A stretch of DNA of 43,234 bases from Saccharospirillaceae bacterium (GCA_007116635.1 SKIB01000070.1:1-43234); one strand, 5' to 3'; counted from the stretch's first letter, positions 26,667 through 37,481 are shown. Translations and numbers: made by a program. Notes: generated by a model from the letters alone, not told the origin.

Positions 26667-28931
26667 ATGAAACATCAAATGAAGCTTTTAGTAGCGGGTG
26701 TCAGCGCGGCATTCCTACTTAGTGCTTGTGGAGAGGTTGATCCTGGTGAGGGCATCCCAACTCCAAGTCCGTCAGTAACAGCTGAGCCAGGACCGTCGCA
26801 CCCAGTTGAGCCATCGCCAACTGCTGGTCCATCACCCACTGCCGAGCCATCGCCAACTGCTGGTCCATCACCCACTGCCGAGCCATCGCCAACTGCTGGT
26901 CCATCACCAACTGCTGGTCCATCACCAACTGCAGGTCCATCACCAACTGTAGATCCATCTCCAACCGGAACTCCTGGTTGTGAAGCGACTACTTGGACAG
27001 CCAATGTTGATCACAGCGACGTGACTGCAGGTCAGTTGTTTGCCCATGATGGCAAAGTTTGGGAGCTGCTCAGCACTGCCCATGTTTCAATGGAGCCAGG
27101 CTCTGCTGGTAGTCACTCTGTCTGGAAAGACGTAACTGCTACCTGTGGTGGTGCAGTGTCACCAACGCCTGAGCCAAGCCCAGAGCCAAGCCCGAGCCCA
27201 AGCCCAGAGCCAAGCCCGAGCCCAAGCCCGAGCCCAAGCCCGAGCCCGACGCCTATTGACCCAGGTGCCACATGGTGCCCAACAGGTGATAACTACAACT
27301 CTGCAGTTACCTATTCTGCTGGTGATGAAGTCATGTTCGGTGGCAATATCTACCGTGCTGGTTCATGGGTTGGTGCCAATACGCCACCAAATCCAAACCA
27401 AGACCCTGATGCGCCAAGCTGGGATCAGAATCCATGGCAGTTAGTTGGTCCTATCAATTCGGACTGGTGTGCTGGTAAAGCCATCACCGCCGACGGTCAA
27501 GAATTGCCAATGGGTTCTTGGGGCACCTTGCCAATGAGTCGTATGTTTGAGCGTTACGACATGACTGCTAACGACAAAATGGTAGGTACTTACTATCCTG
27601 AGTGGGGTATTTACAGTCGTGGTTTTGAGGTTGAGCACATCCCATTTGATGGCTTGACTCACATCTACTACGCCTTCGCCTCTGTTTGCGGTGACAACTC
27701 TACGTCCTATAACGAGGGTGCTGCTAACGGTAACGCTGGTGCAACCAACCGTGGTGCTTTCTGTCAACAAGATTTCGAAATAAACATCTATGATGACTGG
27801 GCAGCAACAGAGAAGTCCTTTATTGGTGATGCTTACGCAACGCCACTTAAGGGTCTGTTTGGTCAGTTCACTCGAGCTAAGGCTGTTCACCCGCACATCA
27901 AGATTCAGATGTCTGTAGGTGGCTGGACTCTGTCTCGTCCATTCTATGAAATGGCTGACAGCCCTGCTAAGCGTGCCATCTTTGTTGACTCTGTAAGTCG
28001 CTTCTTGCGTGATTATGTAACTACCTTTGATGGTATTGACATCGACTGGGAGTTCCCTGGTGCTGGTGGTAACGATCCAGACATGGGTTGCGCGTCTGAA
28101 GAGCTGGATTGCTTCAATCCTGATCGTCTGCGTGACGCTGCTAACTTTGCAGATTTGATGCAAGAGCTGCGTGTTGAGCTGGATGGACTGTCTGCTGAAT
28201 ACGGCAAGCACTTTGAATTGGGTGCTGCTGTGTCTCCTGATCCGGTGCGTGCTGCTGATCCTCGTTACATTGATTGGCCAAACACCATTCCTTACATGGA
28301 TTTCGTCAACGTAATGAGTTACGACTACGCCGGTGGTTGGAGTACTGAAAGCCTGGGTTACAACACTTCCATGAGCTACCCATCTTCAGGTAATCCAACT
28401 TGGAATACCAAGGGTACGGTGCAGGCCATCTTGGATGCTGGTGTGCCTCCGCACAAGGTAATCGTTGGTGTGGCTAAGTATGGTCGTGGCTGGCAGGGTG
28501 TGCATGACTGGGAAGGTGATGATCTGTTCACTGGTCGTGCTGAGGCTGCCTTCATGAATGGTAGCAACGCTTGCGGAGATGATGATTGTGAAATTATCAA
28601 CTATGTTGGCCCTAACCCAGTAGGTGCCTTTGGTATCTGGGCTCCTGGTACTGCTGACTATGGCTGGATCGAGCAAGAAGCCATGGGTGGTCCTAACGGT
28701 ACTGGCATCAATGGTTGGGAATTTGTTTACGATGCTGAATACGGCGGTGCCTATGTATGGCATGCTGAGAAAGGCATGTTGCTAGGCTTCGACAGCCGTG
28801 AAACCATTATGGATAAGGGTCGTTATGTTGATGAGCTTGGTCTGGGTGGTTTGTTCTCTTGGGAGATCACAGGCGACACAGGTACTCTGACTAACGCTAT
28901 GAATGAAGCGATGGGCAAACCACGCAAGTAA
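26667..28931 (+). CDS. Lipoprotein GH18 chitinase with two carbohydrate-binding modules
   Basis: A 754-residue secreted glycoside hydrolase family 18 protein that should cleave beta-1,4 bonds in chitin. A lipobox ending LLSAC puts the lipidated cysteine at 21. A Pro/Ser/Thr linker (~44-100) leads to a small module at ~105-160, a second PSPSPEP linker (~165-198), then a CBM5/12-like module at ~204-268 with aromatic residues typical of chitin binding. The catalytic barrel follows from ~303: SVGGW at 416-420, the DGIDIDWE motif at 455-462 with catalytic Glu462, and MSYDY at 550-554. It is probably tethered to the outer membrane and faces outward. Codon use is rich in GGT/CGT/GCT, unlike many neighbours. 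A strong terminator follows. Confidence 0.93.
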   Translation: MKHQMKLLVAGVSAAFLLSACGEVDPGEGIPTPSPSVTAEPGPSHPVEPSPTAGPSPTAEPSPTAGPSPTAEPSPTAGPSPTAGPSPTAGPSPTVDPSPTGTPGCEATTWTANVDHSDVTAGQLFAHDGKVWELLSTAHVSMEPGSAGSHSVWKDVTATCGGAVSPTPEPSPEPSPSPSPEPSPSPSPSPSPSPTPIDPGATWCPTGDNYNSAVTYSAGDEVMFGGNIYRAGSWVGANTPPNPNQDPDAPSWDQNPWQLVGPINSDWCAGKAITADGQELPMGSWGTLPMSRMFERYDMTANDKMVGTYYPEWGIYSRGFEVEHIPFDGLTHIYYAFASVCGDNSTSYNEGAANGNAGATNRGAFCQQDFEINIYDDWAATEKSFIGDAYATPLKGLFGQFTRAKAVHPHIKIQMSVGGWTLSRPFYEMADSPAKRAIFVDSVSRFLRDYVTTFDGIDIDWEFPGAGGNDPDMGCASEELDCFNPDRLRDAANFADLMQELRVELDGLSAEYGKHFELGAAVSPDPVRAADPRYIDWPNTIPYMDFVNVMSYDYAGGWSTESLGYNTSMSYPSSGNPTWNTKGTVQAILDAGVPPHKVIVGVAKYGRGWQGVHDWEGDDLFTGRAEAAFMNGSNACGDDDCEIINYVGPNPVGAFGIWAPGTADYGWIEQEAMGGPNGTGINGWEFVYDAEYGGAYVWHAEKGMLLGFDSRETIMDKGRYVDELGLGGLFSWEITGDTGTLTNAMNEAMGKPRK
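26811..26972 (+). repeat. 18-bp coding minisatellite in the chitinase linker, nine units
   Basis: Nine units start every 18 bp from 26811 to 26955, form CCATCRCCAACTGCTGGT with variants. Each encodes PSPTAG or PSPTAE. Units 1-2 and 3-4 are an exact 36-bp duplication, implying recent expansion. Confidence 0.9.
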
Positions 28932-28951
28932 TTCACCTGTTACTAGTCATT

Positions 28952-28978
28952 AAAAGGCCGCTTTGCGGCCTTTTTTTT
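28952..28978 (+). terminator. Rho-independent terminator of the chitinase gene
   Basis: Stem AAAAGGCCGC (28952-28961), loop TTT, GCGGCCTTTT (28965-28974) and eight T in a row (28971-28978), 20 bp after the stop. It may also work for the convergent suhB-type gene because of the flanking A-run. Confidence 0.92.
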
Positions 28979-29022
28979 ATTTATTTTTAAGTGCTTTAGC
29001 AACTGGTTGGTCAGGAGGCGGC

Positions 29023-29841
29023 CTAGTGTTGTTCGCTTTCGAGTAAGATGGCTTTAAAGCTGGGGTAGAGGTCGGCATTGGCTACTACAATGTCTTTGTT
29101 CCAATAAGCAGCTGGGGTGTGCTCTGGCACGGGGTACAAATGGCCATAAGCGCAGCCGGCTTCTTTGGCTATTACCTGAGCAGCGGCGAAGTCCCAGATG
29201 CTTAGAGTCTCCCAATAGGCATCCAAGCGGCCGCAGGCCACCCAGCAGATGTCCAGTGCGGCTGCACCTAGTCGGCGAATGTCAGCGCAGTGCTCAAGAA
29301 TGGCCTGCACCCTAGGTATGAGTGCCGCGCGTTGGCTGCGATCGTAGGGAAAGCCGGTGGCCACTAGGGCGCGACTGAGATTGACCTCGTGGCTGGGCTT
29401 GATGGCTTGACCATTGAGGAAGGCACCCTGACCCTTGATGGCGGTGAAGGTTTCCTGATTAAAGGGGTTGTGCACCACCCCGACCAAGGGCTCGTCGCCT
29501 TCGCAATAGGCAATGGAGATGGCGCTCTGGGCATGGCCATGAGCAAAGTTTACCGTGCCATCAATGGGGTCAATGATCCACAGGGGTTGGGCTTGGGTTT
29601 TGATGCTGTGCCAGTGTGGGTTGGACTCTTCGGCCAGAATCTGATGCTCAGGGAAGCGCTCAGCTATGCCCTGGCAAATGAGGCGATCGGCGGCAAGATC
29701 GGCGTTGGTCACTAGCTCGGCTTGCTCGCCTTTGAATTCTTTATTCAGGCTTTGTTGGCGCAGTTCGACAACGGTTTTGCCAGCGCTAAAGGCCAGTTGT
29801 TGGGCCAGCTCAAGGATGCTGGCAAGGTGGGCATGACTCAA
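29023..29841 (-). CDS. Inositol monophosphatase-family phosphatase (SuhB-like)
   Basis: A 272-residue Mg2+-dependent phosphatase of the inositol monophosphatase superfamily. Motifs are AEES (first metal ligand Glu), WIIDPIDGTVNFAHG (second and third ligands) and IWDFAAAQVIAKEAG near the end. It could hydrolyse inositol phosphate, or 3'-phosphoadenosine phosphate as CysQ does; the VNFAHG motif favours SuhB/IMPase. The protein contains no internal methionine. The start is taken as TTG at 29841 because AGGAG (29849-29853) lies exactly 7 nt upstream; a TTG nine codons earlier lacks a site. It is divergent from carA and converges on the chitinase terminator. Confidence 0.88.
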   Translation of the reverse strand: MSHAHLASILELAQQLAFSAGKTVVELRQQSLNKEFKGEQAELVTNADLAADRLICQGIAERFPEHQILAEESNPHWHSIKTQAQPLWIIDPIDGTVNFAHGHAQSAISIAYCEGDEPLVGVVHNPFNQETFTAIKGQGAFLNGQAIKPSHEVNLSRALVATGFPYDRSQRAALIPRVQAILEHCADIRRLGAAALDICWVACGRLDAYWETLSIWDFAAAQVIAKEAGCAYGHLYPVPEHTPAAYWNKDIVVANADLYPSFKAILLESEQH

Positions 29842-30030
29842 AGGGCTACTCCTAATAGGTTCTGACAAGGATCTGGGTTGTGATTGGCTTGGTGTTGATG
29901 GTTAAAAAAACCGTCCAAGGGTAATCTTACATGGACAGTCTAAGCGAATTTTATTACATTATGCACAATTTACAGGCTAGATTTTCAGCACCAGCTGCAG
30001 CAGCCACCAATAATTTAGTTGCCAAATTGT

Positions 30031-30057
30031 CGAAGGGGTGATCAGGTCGCCCCTTCG
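30031..30057 (+). promoter_or_regulatory. Leader hairpin upstream of carA
   Basis: Perfect 8-bp stem CGAAGGGG (30031-30038) and CCCCTTCG (30050-30057) with 11-nt loop, 53 bp before the carA start. No T-run follows, so it is not a simple attenuator; a role in carAB control is speculative. Confidence 0.5.
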
Positions 30058-30110
30058 GTATATCTGCACCTAAGCATTTTGTACGCCAGCAACTCGGAGA
30101 GGACATTAAC

Positions 30111-31244
30111 TTGAGCACGCCAGCCATACTCGTACTTGAGGACGGCAGTATCTTTAAGGGTACTGCATTAGGAGCCACAGGCACCACCGTCGGAGAAGTC
30201 GTTTTTAACACTGCCATGACCGGCTACCAAGAAATCGTCACCGATCCTTCCTACACTCGCCAAATCGTGACTCTGACCTACCCGCACATTGGCAACACGG
30301 GTTGCAATGACGAAGACAACGAATCCAAGGCCGTTTGCGCTGCCGGGTTGATCATCCGTGATCTGCCGCTGTTGGCCAGCAACTTTCGCAGCCAAGCCGA
30401 CCTCAGTAGCTGGCTTGCCGAGCGTAACCTAATCGGCATTTGCGACATCGACACTCGCCGCTTGACGCGTCTGTTGCGCACCAAGGGCGCGCTCAATGGC
30501 TGCATCATGTCCGGCTCTGTGGATCAGGACCAAGCCTTGGCCCAAGCCAAAGCCTTCCCTGGGTTGAAAGGCATGGATTTGGCTAAGGTGGTGTCAGTAA
30601 CTCAGCCTTATGTCTGGCAAGAGGGCAGTTGGCACCTGGGCAAGGGTTTTGTTACTCCTAACGAATTACCACATCATGTGGTGGCCTTTGACTATGGCGT
30701 TAAACTAAATATTCTGCGTATGCTGGTGGATCGTGGCTGTAAGGTAACGGTGGTACCGGCTCAGACCTCTGCAGCTGAGGTATTGGCCATGAATCCGGAT
30801 GCGGTCTTTTTGTCCAATGGCCCTGGCGATCCAGCCCCCTGTGATTACGCTATCCAAGCCATTGCTGAAATCCTCGAGAGCAAGCTGCCTGTGTTTGGCA
30901 TTTGCCTAGGGCACCAGTTGCTGGCTCTGGCCAGTGGCGCACAAACACTCAAAATGAAGTTCGGTCATCACGGTGCCAACCACCCTGTGGTGGATTTGGA
31001 CAGCAATAAGGTGATGATTACCAGCCAGAACCACGGTTTTGCCGTTGATGAAGCCAGCCTGCCAACCAATCTGCGCGCCACACACAAATCCTTGTTTGAC
31101 GGCAGTCTGCAAGGCATTGAGCGTACCGATACCCCAGCTTTCAGTTTTCAGGGGCACCCTGAGGCCAGCCCAGGTCCGCATGAATGTGGTCAATTGTTCG
31201 ACCGCTTTATTTCCATGATCCTTGCCCATAAAGCGCAAGGCTAA
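30111..31244 (+). CDS. carA: Carbamoyl phosphate synthase small subunit
   Basis: A 377-residue glutaminase subunit that supplies ammonia to CarB for carbamoyl phosphate, needed for arginine and pyrimidine synthesis. The catalytic Cys265 is in [16 protein letters not shown], with His349 and Glu351 in [18 protein letters not shown] at 235-241 is also typical. The start is TTG at 30111, supported by GGAGAGGA at 30096-30103 with a 7-nt gap; no ATG lies near. It precedes carB by 16 bp. A hairpin lies in the leader. Confidence 0.97.
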   Translation: MSTPAILVLEDGSIFKGTALGATGTTVGEVVFNTAMTGYQEIVTDPSYTRQIVTLTYPHIGNTGCNDEDNESKAVCAAGLIIRDLPLLASNFRSQADLSSWLAERNLIGICDIDTRRLTRLLRTKGALNGCIMSGSVDQDQALAQAKAFPGLKGMDLAKVVSVTQPYVWQEGSWHLGKGFVTPNELPHHVVAFDYGVKLNILRMLVDRGCKVTVVPAQTSAAEVLAMNPDAVFLSNGPGDPAPCDYAIQAIAEILESKLPVFGICLGHQLLALASGAQTLKMKFGHHGANHPVVDLDSNKVMITSQNHGFAVDEASLPTNLRATHKSLFDGSLQGIERTDTPAFSFQGHPEASPGPHECGQLFDRFISMILAHKAQG

Positions 31245-31260
31245 TAACAGGATACCCATC

Positions 31261-34200
31261 ATGCCCAAAAGAACCGACATTAAAAGTATTTTGATCCTTG
31301 GCGCTGGCCCCATTGTTATTGGTCAGGCCTGTGAATTTGACTACTCAGGCGCACAGGCCTGTAAAGCCCTGCGTGAAGAGGGTTATCGCGTCATTCTGGT
31401 TAACTCCAACCCTGCCACCATCATGACTGATCCGTCCTTGGCCGATGCCACCTACATTGAGCCCATTGTTTGGTCAGAAGTCGCTAAGATCATTGAAAAA
31501 GAGCGTCCGGATGCTTTGTTGCCCACTCTGGGTGGCCAAACGGCACTGAACTGTGCTCTGGACCTCGATCATCATGGCGTATTGGCCAAGTTTGGCGTGG
31601 AAATGATCGGTGCCAATGCCGACACCATCGACAAGGCCGAAAACCGTGAGCGTTTTGATAAAGCCATGAAGGCCATTGGTCTGGAGTGTCCGCGCGCGGC
31701 CATTGCTCATAGCATGGACGAAGCCTGGAAAATCAGTGAAGACATTGGTTTTCCTTGCATCATTCGCCCTAGCTTTACCATGGGTGGCTCAGGTGGCGGT
31801 ATTGCCTATAACAAAGAAGAATTCGAAGAAATCTGTACTCGCGGTCTGGATTTGTCGCCTACCCGTGAGTTGCTGATCGACGAGTCCTTGATTGGTTGGA
31901 AAGAATACGAAATGGAGGTGGTGCGTGACAAAAACGACAACTGCATCATCGTTTGCTCCATTGAAAACTTCGATGCCATGGGTGTGCACACCGGTGACTC
32001 CATCACCGTGGCACCAGCCCAAACCCTGACCGATAAAGAATACCAGTTGATGCGTAACGCTTCGATGGCGGTATTGCGGGAAATTGGCGTTGAAACCGGT
32101 GGCTCTAACGTTCAGTTTGGCATTAACCCAGTTGATGGCCGCATGGTGATCATTGAGATGAACCCTAGGGTGTCGCGTTCATCGGCATTGGCGTCCAAGG
32201 CCACGGGTTTCCCCATAGCCAAGATTGCTGCCAAGTTGGCGGTGGGTTATACCCTGGATGAACTGCAGAACGACATCACTGGCGGCGCTACTCCGGCTTC
32301 CTTTGAGCCAGCCATTGACTATGTGGTCACCAAGATTCCTCGTTTTGCCTTTGAAAAATTCCCTGCCGCCAATGACCGTCTTACCACGCAGATGAAATCC
32401 GTGGGTGAGGTGATGGCCATTGGTCGTAACTTCCAAGAATCCTTGCACAAGGCGTTGCGCGGCCTTGAGACCGGCATCATTGGTTTTGATAACCAGCTGG
32501 ATTTGAACGATGAAGAGGCTGAAACCAAGTTGGTGCGGGAGTTAAAGGAGCCAGGCCCAGATCGTATTCTGTATATTGCCGATGCTTTTCGCCATGGCTA
32601 CAGTCTTGAACAATTGTTTGACTTGACCCATGTTGACCCTTGGTTCTTGGTGCAGGTTGAAGATTTGATCAAAGAAGAGCAGCAATTACTGCAATTAGGT
32701 TTGGCTGACCTGAACGAAGAATTATTGCGCCGTTTGAAGCGCAAAGGCTTTGCCGATGCGCGTTTGGCTAAACTGTTAGGAGTGAGTGAACAAGAGATTC
32801 GTCGTAAACGTCAGGGCTTTGGCATTCGTCCAGTTTATAAACGTGTGGACACTTGTGCTGCCGAATTTGCTACGGCCACGGCCTACATGTACTCCAGTTA
32901 TGACGAAGAGTGCGAGGCCGAGCCAAGCCAGCGGGAAAAAATCATGATTTTGGGCGGTGGTCCAAACCGCATTGGTCAGGGCATTGAGTTTGACTACTGC
33001 TGCGTACATGCGGCGCTGTCGATGCGTGCCGAAGGCTATGAGACCATCATGGTCAACTGTAACCCTGAAACCGTGTCTACCGATTACGACACCTCGGATC
33101 GTCTATACTTCGAGCCTGTAACCCTGGAAGACGTGCTGGAAATTGCCGAACTGGAAAAACCCAAGGGCGTAATTGTGCACTACGGTGGCCAAACGCCGCT
33201 GAAACTGTGCCGTGCCCTCGAGGCCGCTGGTGTGCCCATCATTGGCACCAGCCCAGATGCCATTGACCGCGCCGAAGACCGCGAGCGCTTCCAACAGATG
33301 GTTGACCGCTTGGGTCTGTTGCAGCCAGAGAACGCCACGGTGCGCTCACACGAAGCAGCCATAGCCGAGGCCAGCCGCATTGGCTACCCCTTGGTGGTGC
33401 GCCCATCCTATGTTTTGGGTGGTCGAGCCATGGAAATCGTTTATAACGAAGACGAGCTCAATCGCTACATGCGCGACGCCGTGCAGGTCAGCAACGATGC
33501 GCCGGTACTGCTGGATCGCTTCTTGAATGCTGCCATCGAGATGGACATTGACGCCATTTCTGATGGTACTGAGGTGGTGATCGGAGCCATCATGCAGCAC
33601 ATCGAGCAGGCAGGGGTTCACTCTGGCGACTCGGCCTGTTCGTTGCCGCCCTACAGCCTGGATGCCAAGATTCAAGACATGGTACGGGATCAGGTTAAGC
33701 GCATGGCGCTGGAGCTCAATGTGGTCGGTCTGATGAACGTGCAGATGGCCTGGCAAGACGATAAGCTATATGTGATTGAGGTTAACCCTCGTGCCTCACG
33801 CACCGTGCCCTTTGTCTCTAAGGCCATTGGTGTGTCCTTGGCTGACATCGCTGCTAAGGTGATGGCAGGTAAAACCTTGGCTGAACTGAACTTTACTCAG
33901 GAAATCATTCCTAAGTTCTTCTCGGTCAAAGAATCGGTGTTCCCATTTAACAAGTTCCCTGGCGTTGACCCCATTTTGACTCCTGAAATGAAATCCACGG
34001 GCGAAGTCATGGGTACGGGTGCCACCTTTGGTGAAGCCTTTGGTAAGGGTATGCTGGCTGCAGGTGTAGCTCTACCCAAGCCAGGGGCGGTCATTATATC
34101 GGTGCGTGACGCCGACAAACAGGACGCCATTCAGGCCGCTCGTGAGCTGGCGCAGCTTGGCTTTGAAGTGCATGCTACTAAGGGCACGGCAGCCATTATT

Positions 34201-34482
34201 CAGGCTGCTGGCGTGCCGGTAGTGGCCGTTAATAAGGTGCAGGAAGGCCGTCCGCATCTGGTCGATATGATCAAAAACGACGAAGTTACCTTTGTCATCA
34301 ATACTTCCGAGGGTCGTAAAGCCATTGCCGATTCGGCCAGTATCCGTGCGGCGGCCATGCAGCACAAGGTGGCCTACACCACCACCATGGCCGGTGCTCT
34401 GGCCACGGTCTCGGCACTGCAGAGCAGCAAAGAAACACCAGTGCGTCGCTTGCAAGACCTACATTCAGGAGTGCCAGCATGA
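31261..34482 (+). CDS. carB: Carbamoyl phosphate synthase large subunit
   Basis: At 1073 residues it equals E. coli CarB in length. It has two homologous ATP-grasp halves, starting with [23 protein letters not shown] and, after ~residue 555, the repeat [20 protein letters not shown]. The C-terminal ~140 residues ([16 protein letters not shown] onward) form the methylglyoxal-synthase-like allosteric domain. It makes carbamoyl phosphate from bicarbonate, ATP and ammonia channelled from CarA. The ATG at 31261 follows AGGA by 8 nt; an ATG 39 bp upstream overlaps carA and is rejected. It overlaps greA by ATGA. Confidence 0.98.
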   Translation: MPKRTDIKSILILGAGPIVIGQACEFDYSGAQACKALREEGYRVILVNSNPATIMTDPSLADATYIEPIVWSEVAKIIEKERPDALLPTLGGQTALNCALDLDHHGVLAKFGVEMIGANADTIDKAENRERFDKAMKAIGLECPRAAIAHSMDEAWKISEDIGFPCIIRPSFTMGGSGGGIAYNKEEFEEICTRGLDLSPTRELLIDESLIGWKEYEMEVVRDKNDNCIIVCSIENFDAMGVHTGDSITVAPAQTLTDKEYQLMRNASMAVLREIGVETGGSNVQFGINPVDGRMVIIEMNPRVSRSSALASKATGFPIAKIAAKLAVGYTLDELQNDITGGATPASFEPAIDYVVTKIPRFAFEKFPAANDRLTTQMKSVGEVMAIGRNFQESLHKALRGLETGIIGFDNQLDLNDEEAETKLVRELKEPGPDRILYIADAFRHGYSLEQLFDLTHVDPWFLVQVEDLIKEEQQLLQLGLADLNEELLRRLKRKGFADARLAKLLGVSEQEIRRKRQGFGIRPVYKRVDTCAAEFATATAYMYSSYDEECEAEPSQREKIMILGGGPNRIGQGIEFDYCCVHAALSMRAEGYETIMVNCNPETVSTDYDTSDRLYFEPVTLEDVLEIAELEKPKGVIVHYGGQTPLKLCRALEAAGVPIIGTSPDAIDRAEDRERFQQMVDRLGLLQPENATVRSHEAAIAEASRIGYPLVVRPSYVLGGRAMEIVYNEDELNRYMRDAVQVSNDAPVLLDRFLNAAIEMDIDAISDGTEVVIGAIMQHIEQAGVHSGDSACSLPPYSLDAKIQDMVRDQVKRMALELNVVGLMNVQMAWQDDKLYVIEVNPRASRTVPFVSKAIGVSLADIAAKVMAGKTLAELNFTQEIIPKFFSVKESVFPFNKFPGVDPILTPEMKSTGEVMGTGATFGEAFGKGMLAAGVALPKPGAVIISVRDADKQDAIQAARELAQLGFEVHATKGTAAIIQAAGVPVVAVNKVQEGRPHLVDMIKNDEVTFVINTSEGRKAIADSASIRAAAMQHKVAYTTTMAGALATVSALQSSKETPVRRLQDLHSGVPA

Positions 34483-34961
34483 GTCAACAACGCTTTCCTA
34501 TGACAGTGGCTGGTGAAAAGGCTCTGCAGCAAGAGTTGAATCAGCTTAAAACGGTTGAGCGGCCTAAGGTTATTGCCGACATCGCCGAAGCTCGCGCCCA
34601 TGGCGACCTGAAAGAAAACGCCGAGTATCACGCTGCGCGTGAACAGCAGGGCTTTATTGAGGGCCGTATTCAGGAGCTGGAGGCTAAGCTAAGCAATGCG
34701 CAGGTGATCGACATTCAGGCCATTGAGAATACCGGTAAGGTGATCTTTGGCGTGACCGTTAGCCTGGTGAATCTCGACACCGATCAAGAAGTGCGCTACC
34801 AGCTGGTGGGTGAAGACGAGGCCGATGTCAAAGCCGGTAAAATCAATGTCACCTCACCCATTGCTCGCGCCCTGATTGGCAAAGAAGAGGGCGACGAAGT
34901 GGTGGTGCGCACCCCTTCGGGTGACCAATTCTTTGAAATCGTTAAGGTCGAGCATCTGTGA
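34479..34961 (+). CDS. greA: GreA, transcript cleavage factor
   Basis: At 160 residues it is close to E. coli GreA (158). It enters the RNA polymerase secondary channel and stimulates cleavage of backtracked RNA. The coiled-coil tip acidic residues are in [20 protein letters not shown], with Asp43 and Glu46 as the likely catalytic pair. The C-terminal domain contains ISPIAR-like [18 protein letters not shown]. It overlaps carB (ATGA) and the following membrane gene (GTGA), matching the carAB-greA order of Pseudomonas. Confidence 0.97.
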   Translation: MSQQRFPMTVAGEKALQQELNQLKTVERPKVIADIAEARAHGDLKENAEYHAAREQQGFIEGRIQELEAKLSNAQVIDIQAIENTGKVIFGVTVSLVNLDTDQEVRYQLVGEDEADVKAGKINVTSPIARALIGKEEGDEVVVRTPSGDQFFEIVKVEHL

Positions 34962-35317
34962 ACCCTGAGGCCCGCCCTGGTCTGGCACTTAGCTTGCTGA
35001 GTAAAGCCTGGCCGGGCTGGCTATGGTCAGTTACCTTGCTGCTGTTACCCTGGATGCAGCAACAGCAGTTTGCTCAGGGGCTGGCTCTGCTACAGGTCAA
35101 TCTATTTCTACTGCTGCTGGCAGCCTTGCTATTGTTACTGGCTCATCGGTCACAGCCACAGCAAGCCAAACTTTGGTTGTTACAGCTGCTGGCTTTGATG
35201 CTTTCTTTCATCGCCCTATGGCTACAAGCTATGCTCTTCCTCATGCCTCTGATGTCCGTGGCTGCCTTATTGGAGCTCTGGCGTCATTGGTTGCCGAGCC
35301 AATTGCCCAAAAACTGA
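34958..35317 (+). CDS. Small Leu-rich integral membrane protein
   Basis: A 119-residue protein with a GTG start that overlaps the greA stop by GTGA. It has three or four hydrophobic segments (~20-33, ~43-62, ~71-90, ~91-107), made almost wholly of Leu, Ala, Trp and Met, with short polar turns. No family was recognised. Translational coupling to greA is the main support for it being a real gene, and a partial overlapping open frame makes the call less certain. Confidence 0.6.
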   Translation: MNPEARPGLALSLLSKAWPGWLWSVTLLLLPWMQQQQFAQGLALLQVNLFLLLLAALLLLLAHRSQPQQAKLWLLQLLALMLSFIALWLQAMLFLMPLMSVAALLELWRHWLPSQLPKN

Positions 35318-35371
35318 ACTTTTTCCCTGCCTTTCTTGATCTTGGTCTAAACTGATATCTAGCTTAAAACA

Positions 35372-35385
35372 TTGATCCAGATCAA
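35372..35385. promoter_or_regulatory. Perfect FNR/Anr-type box before the poly-HAMP receptor
   Basis: TTGATCCAGATCAA is an exact TTGAT-N4-ATCAA palindrome. It lies between 34958-35317 and the chemoreceptor start at 35400, ending 14 bp before the ATG and just before the GGGAGA Shine-Dalgarno. Such a position would suit repression rather than classic activation. Confidence 0.65.
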
Positions 35386-35399
35386 ATCGGGAGAACGCG

Positions 35400-37481
35400 A
35401 TGCAAGCATGGTTACAAAGCAGTATTCGTTGGCAATTGTTAGCTATTTTTTTCATTGGCTTGGCCGCAGTGCTGCTCAGTTCGCTGATTGGGCAGGTGGC
35501 GGCTTTATTTGAAGTGCGTAAAGAACGACCAATAGTGCTCGAAGTTGAGGACAGTGTTTGGCAGGCCGATCAACATTTTCGCACTCAGGTTCAGGAGTTT
35601 AAAAACATTCTACTGCGAGGCGCAGACCCGCAGCGCTTTGATTGGCACTTTTCAGCCTTCGAAGCCAGGGAGGCAGATGTGCAGCGGCATTTTGCCTTTG
35701 TATTAGAAAATACAGTCGATGCCGAGGCTTTGGCCATGGCTCAGGAGTTTGTTGAAGCCCATGAGTACATGGCGCAGCGCTACCGTGCGGCTTTGGAGCG
35801 TTTCCAAGCCACTGGCGCCAATGCTCAGCTTGCCGATCAGGTGGTGCAAGGGGTTGATCGTGCTCCCAGTCGATTGTTGATGGATTTGCAAGAACGCTAT
35901 GAGTTTTTGGTGGATGACTATTTAACCAGCAGTGCGCGATCAACAGCCAATATCTTGTTGGCCAGTATTTTGGCTTCTGTGCTGGCAACTCTGGCCGTGC
36001 TTTGGTATGCACAAAGTTGGTTACAACGGCGCATCATCGCCCCAATCAAGGCCTTGCAGCAGTGCTCGCAGCAAGTGGCTCAGGGTGAGCTCAAAGCCAT
36101 TGCCCCAATGTCTGGTCAGGACGAGCTGGCAGGCCTGAACAATGCCATGAGTCAATTAGTGATCAATCTTAACAGCTTCATTGAGCAGCAAAAATCCCTT
36201 GCTGAACAGCACGAACAGGGAGCCATTAGCCAACGGATGGATGCTAGCCATTTTCAAGGGGCCTACCGCGAGATGAGTGAGCAGCTCAATCAGCTGATCA
36301 ATGGCCACATCAGGGTGCAAAGCCTAATACAGGAGCGGGTGGCCGACTATGCCTTGGGTGATCTAAGCCAGCCGATGCAGGACTTGCCTGGTGAACGCAT
36401 GCAGGTGACTCGTTCAATTAATGGCGTTAGGGATAACCTGAACAGCATCAAAGAGGAGATATTGATCTTGTCCGGTGCAGCTGCACGGGGTGATTTTAGC
36501 CTGCGTTCCGATGCCTCGCGTTTTCAATTTGCCTTTAAGCAGATGGTTGAGGGCCTTAATCAACTGATGCAGCAGGGTGACGAGGGGCTAAAAGATCTCG
36601 CTTTGGCCCTCGACGCTCTGGCTCAGGGCGACCTAAGTCTGCAGTTGGAAAATCGTTATCAAGGCAGTTTTGCCGAACTCATTGATTCTTGCAACAGTAC
36701 CTCCAGTGAACTGAGCCTTTTGGTGCAGAGCATCCAGCAGGCAGCCGCAACCATCACCACTGCGTCCGGTGAAATTGCTGTGGCCAATAATGATCTGTCG
36801 CAGCGTACGGAAGAACAGGCTTCCAGCCTAGAAGAAACGGCCGCCAGCATGGAAGAGTTGACCAGCACGGTTAAGATCAATGCCCAGAGTGCGCAACAGG
36901 CCAACAGTCTGGCGTCCAGCGCCACTGAGGTCGCGGAGTCTGGTGGGGAGCTCATTGCTCAGGTGGTTACCACCATGGAAGCCATTAACCATGCCTCGCA
37001 GCGCATTGCCGATATCATAGGCGTCATTGATGGCATTGCTTTTCAAACCAATATTCTGGCCTTAAATGCTGCGGTCGAGGCAGCAAGGGCCGGGGAGCAG
37101 GGTCGAGGTTTTGCGGTGGTGGCTACCGAGGTGCGTACTTTGGCCCAGCGCTCGGCCAATGCCGCTAAAGACATTAAGGTGCTGATCTCCGACTCGGTTA
37201 ACCAGATCAGTAGCTGTAATCAATTGGTGGCTCAGTCTGGAGCCACCATGACGGAAATCGTCAGTGCGATTAAAAAGGTGGATAACATCATGGAAGAGAT
37301 CGCAGCCGCTTCCAGCCAGCAGTCCGCTAGCCTAAATGAGGTCAGCAAGGCAGTGAATCAGATGGATGAAATGACCCAGCAGAACGCGGCCATGGTCGAA
37401 GAATCTGCCGCTGCTGCCAGTAGTTTGCAGCAGCAGGCAGAGGGCTTGGTGGCTCAGGTGGCGAGATTCAAACTTGCTTAA
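35400..37481 (+). CDS. Methyl-accepting chemotaxis protein with multiple HAMP-like units
   Basis: A 693-residue chemoreceptor. Membrane segments are ~13-36 and ~184-204, with a ~147-residue mostly helical periplasmic domain between them, of the four-helix-bundle kind. HAMP follows at ~207-258. Then come repeated HAMP-like units: [17 protein letters not shown] (~276-292), [17 protein letters not shown] (~366-382), and [17 protein letters not shown] (~412-428), a poly-HAMP arrangement. The signalling tip hairpin is at ~543-582 ([20 protein letters not shown]). No C-terminal CheR-tether pentapeptide. GGGAGA precedes the ATG. Its neighbour cluster oxidises sulfide, so redox or sulfide sensing is a possibility only. 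Confidence 0.93.
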   Translation: MQAWLQSSIRWQLLAIFFIGLAAVLLSSLIGQVAALFEVRKERPIVLEVEDSVWQADQHFRTQVQEFKNILLRGADPQRFDWHFSAFEAREADVQRHFAFVLENTVDAEALAMAQEFVEAHEYMAQRYRAALERFQATGANAQLADQVVQGVDRAPSRLLMDLQERYEFLVDDYLTSSARSTANILLASILASVLATLAVLWYAQSWLQRRIIAPIKALQQCSQQVAQGELKAIAPMSGQDELAGLNNAMSQLVINLNSFIEQQKSLAEQHEQGAISQRMDASHFQGAYREMSEQLNQLINGHIRVQSLIQERVADYALGDLSQPMQDLPGERMQVTRSINGVRDNLNSIKEEILILSGAAARGDFSLRSDASRFQFAFKQMVEGLNQLMQQGDEGLKDLALALDALAQGDLSLQLENRYQGSFAELIDSCNSTSSELSLLVQSIQQAAATITTASGEIAVANNDLSQRTEEQASSLEETAASMEELTSTVKINAQSAQQANSLASSATEVAESGGELIAQVVTTMEAINHASQRIADIIGVIDGIAFQTNILALNAAVEAARAGEQGRGFAVVATEVRTLAQRSANAAKDIKVLISDSVNQISSCNQLVAQSGATMTEIVSAIKKVDNIMEEIAAASSQQSASLNEVSKAVNQMDEMTQQNAAMVEESAAAASSLQQQAEGLVAQVARFKLA

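Noticed and set aside
27441-28211. Long minus-strand open frame inside the chitinase gene
   Set aside because: It lies opposite the GH18 catalytic barrel and arises from the codon bias of that gene; no start site or family match.
29389-29715. Plus-strand open frame opposite the suhB-like gene
   Set aside because: It is the antisense of conserved IMPase motifs and shows no independent support.
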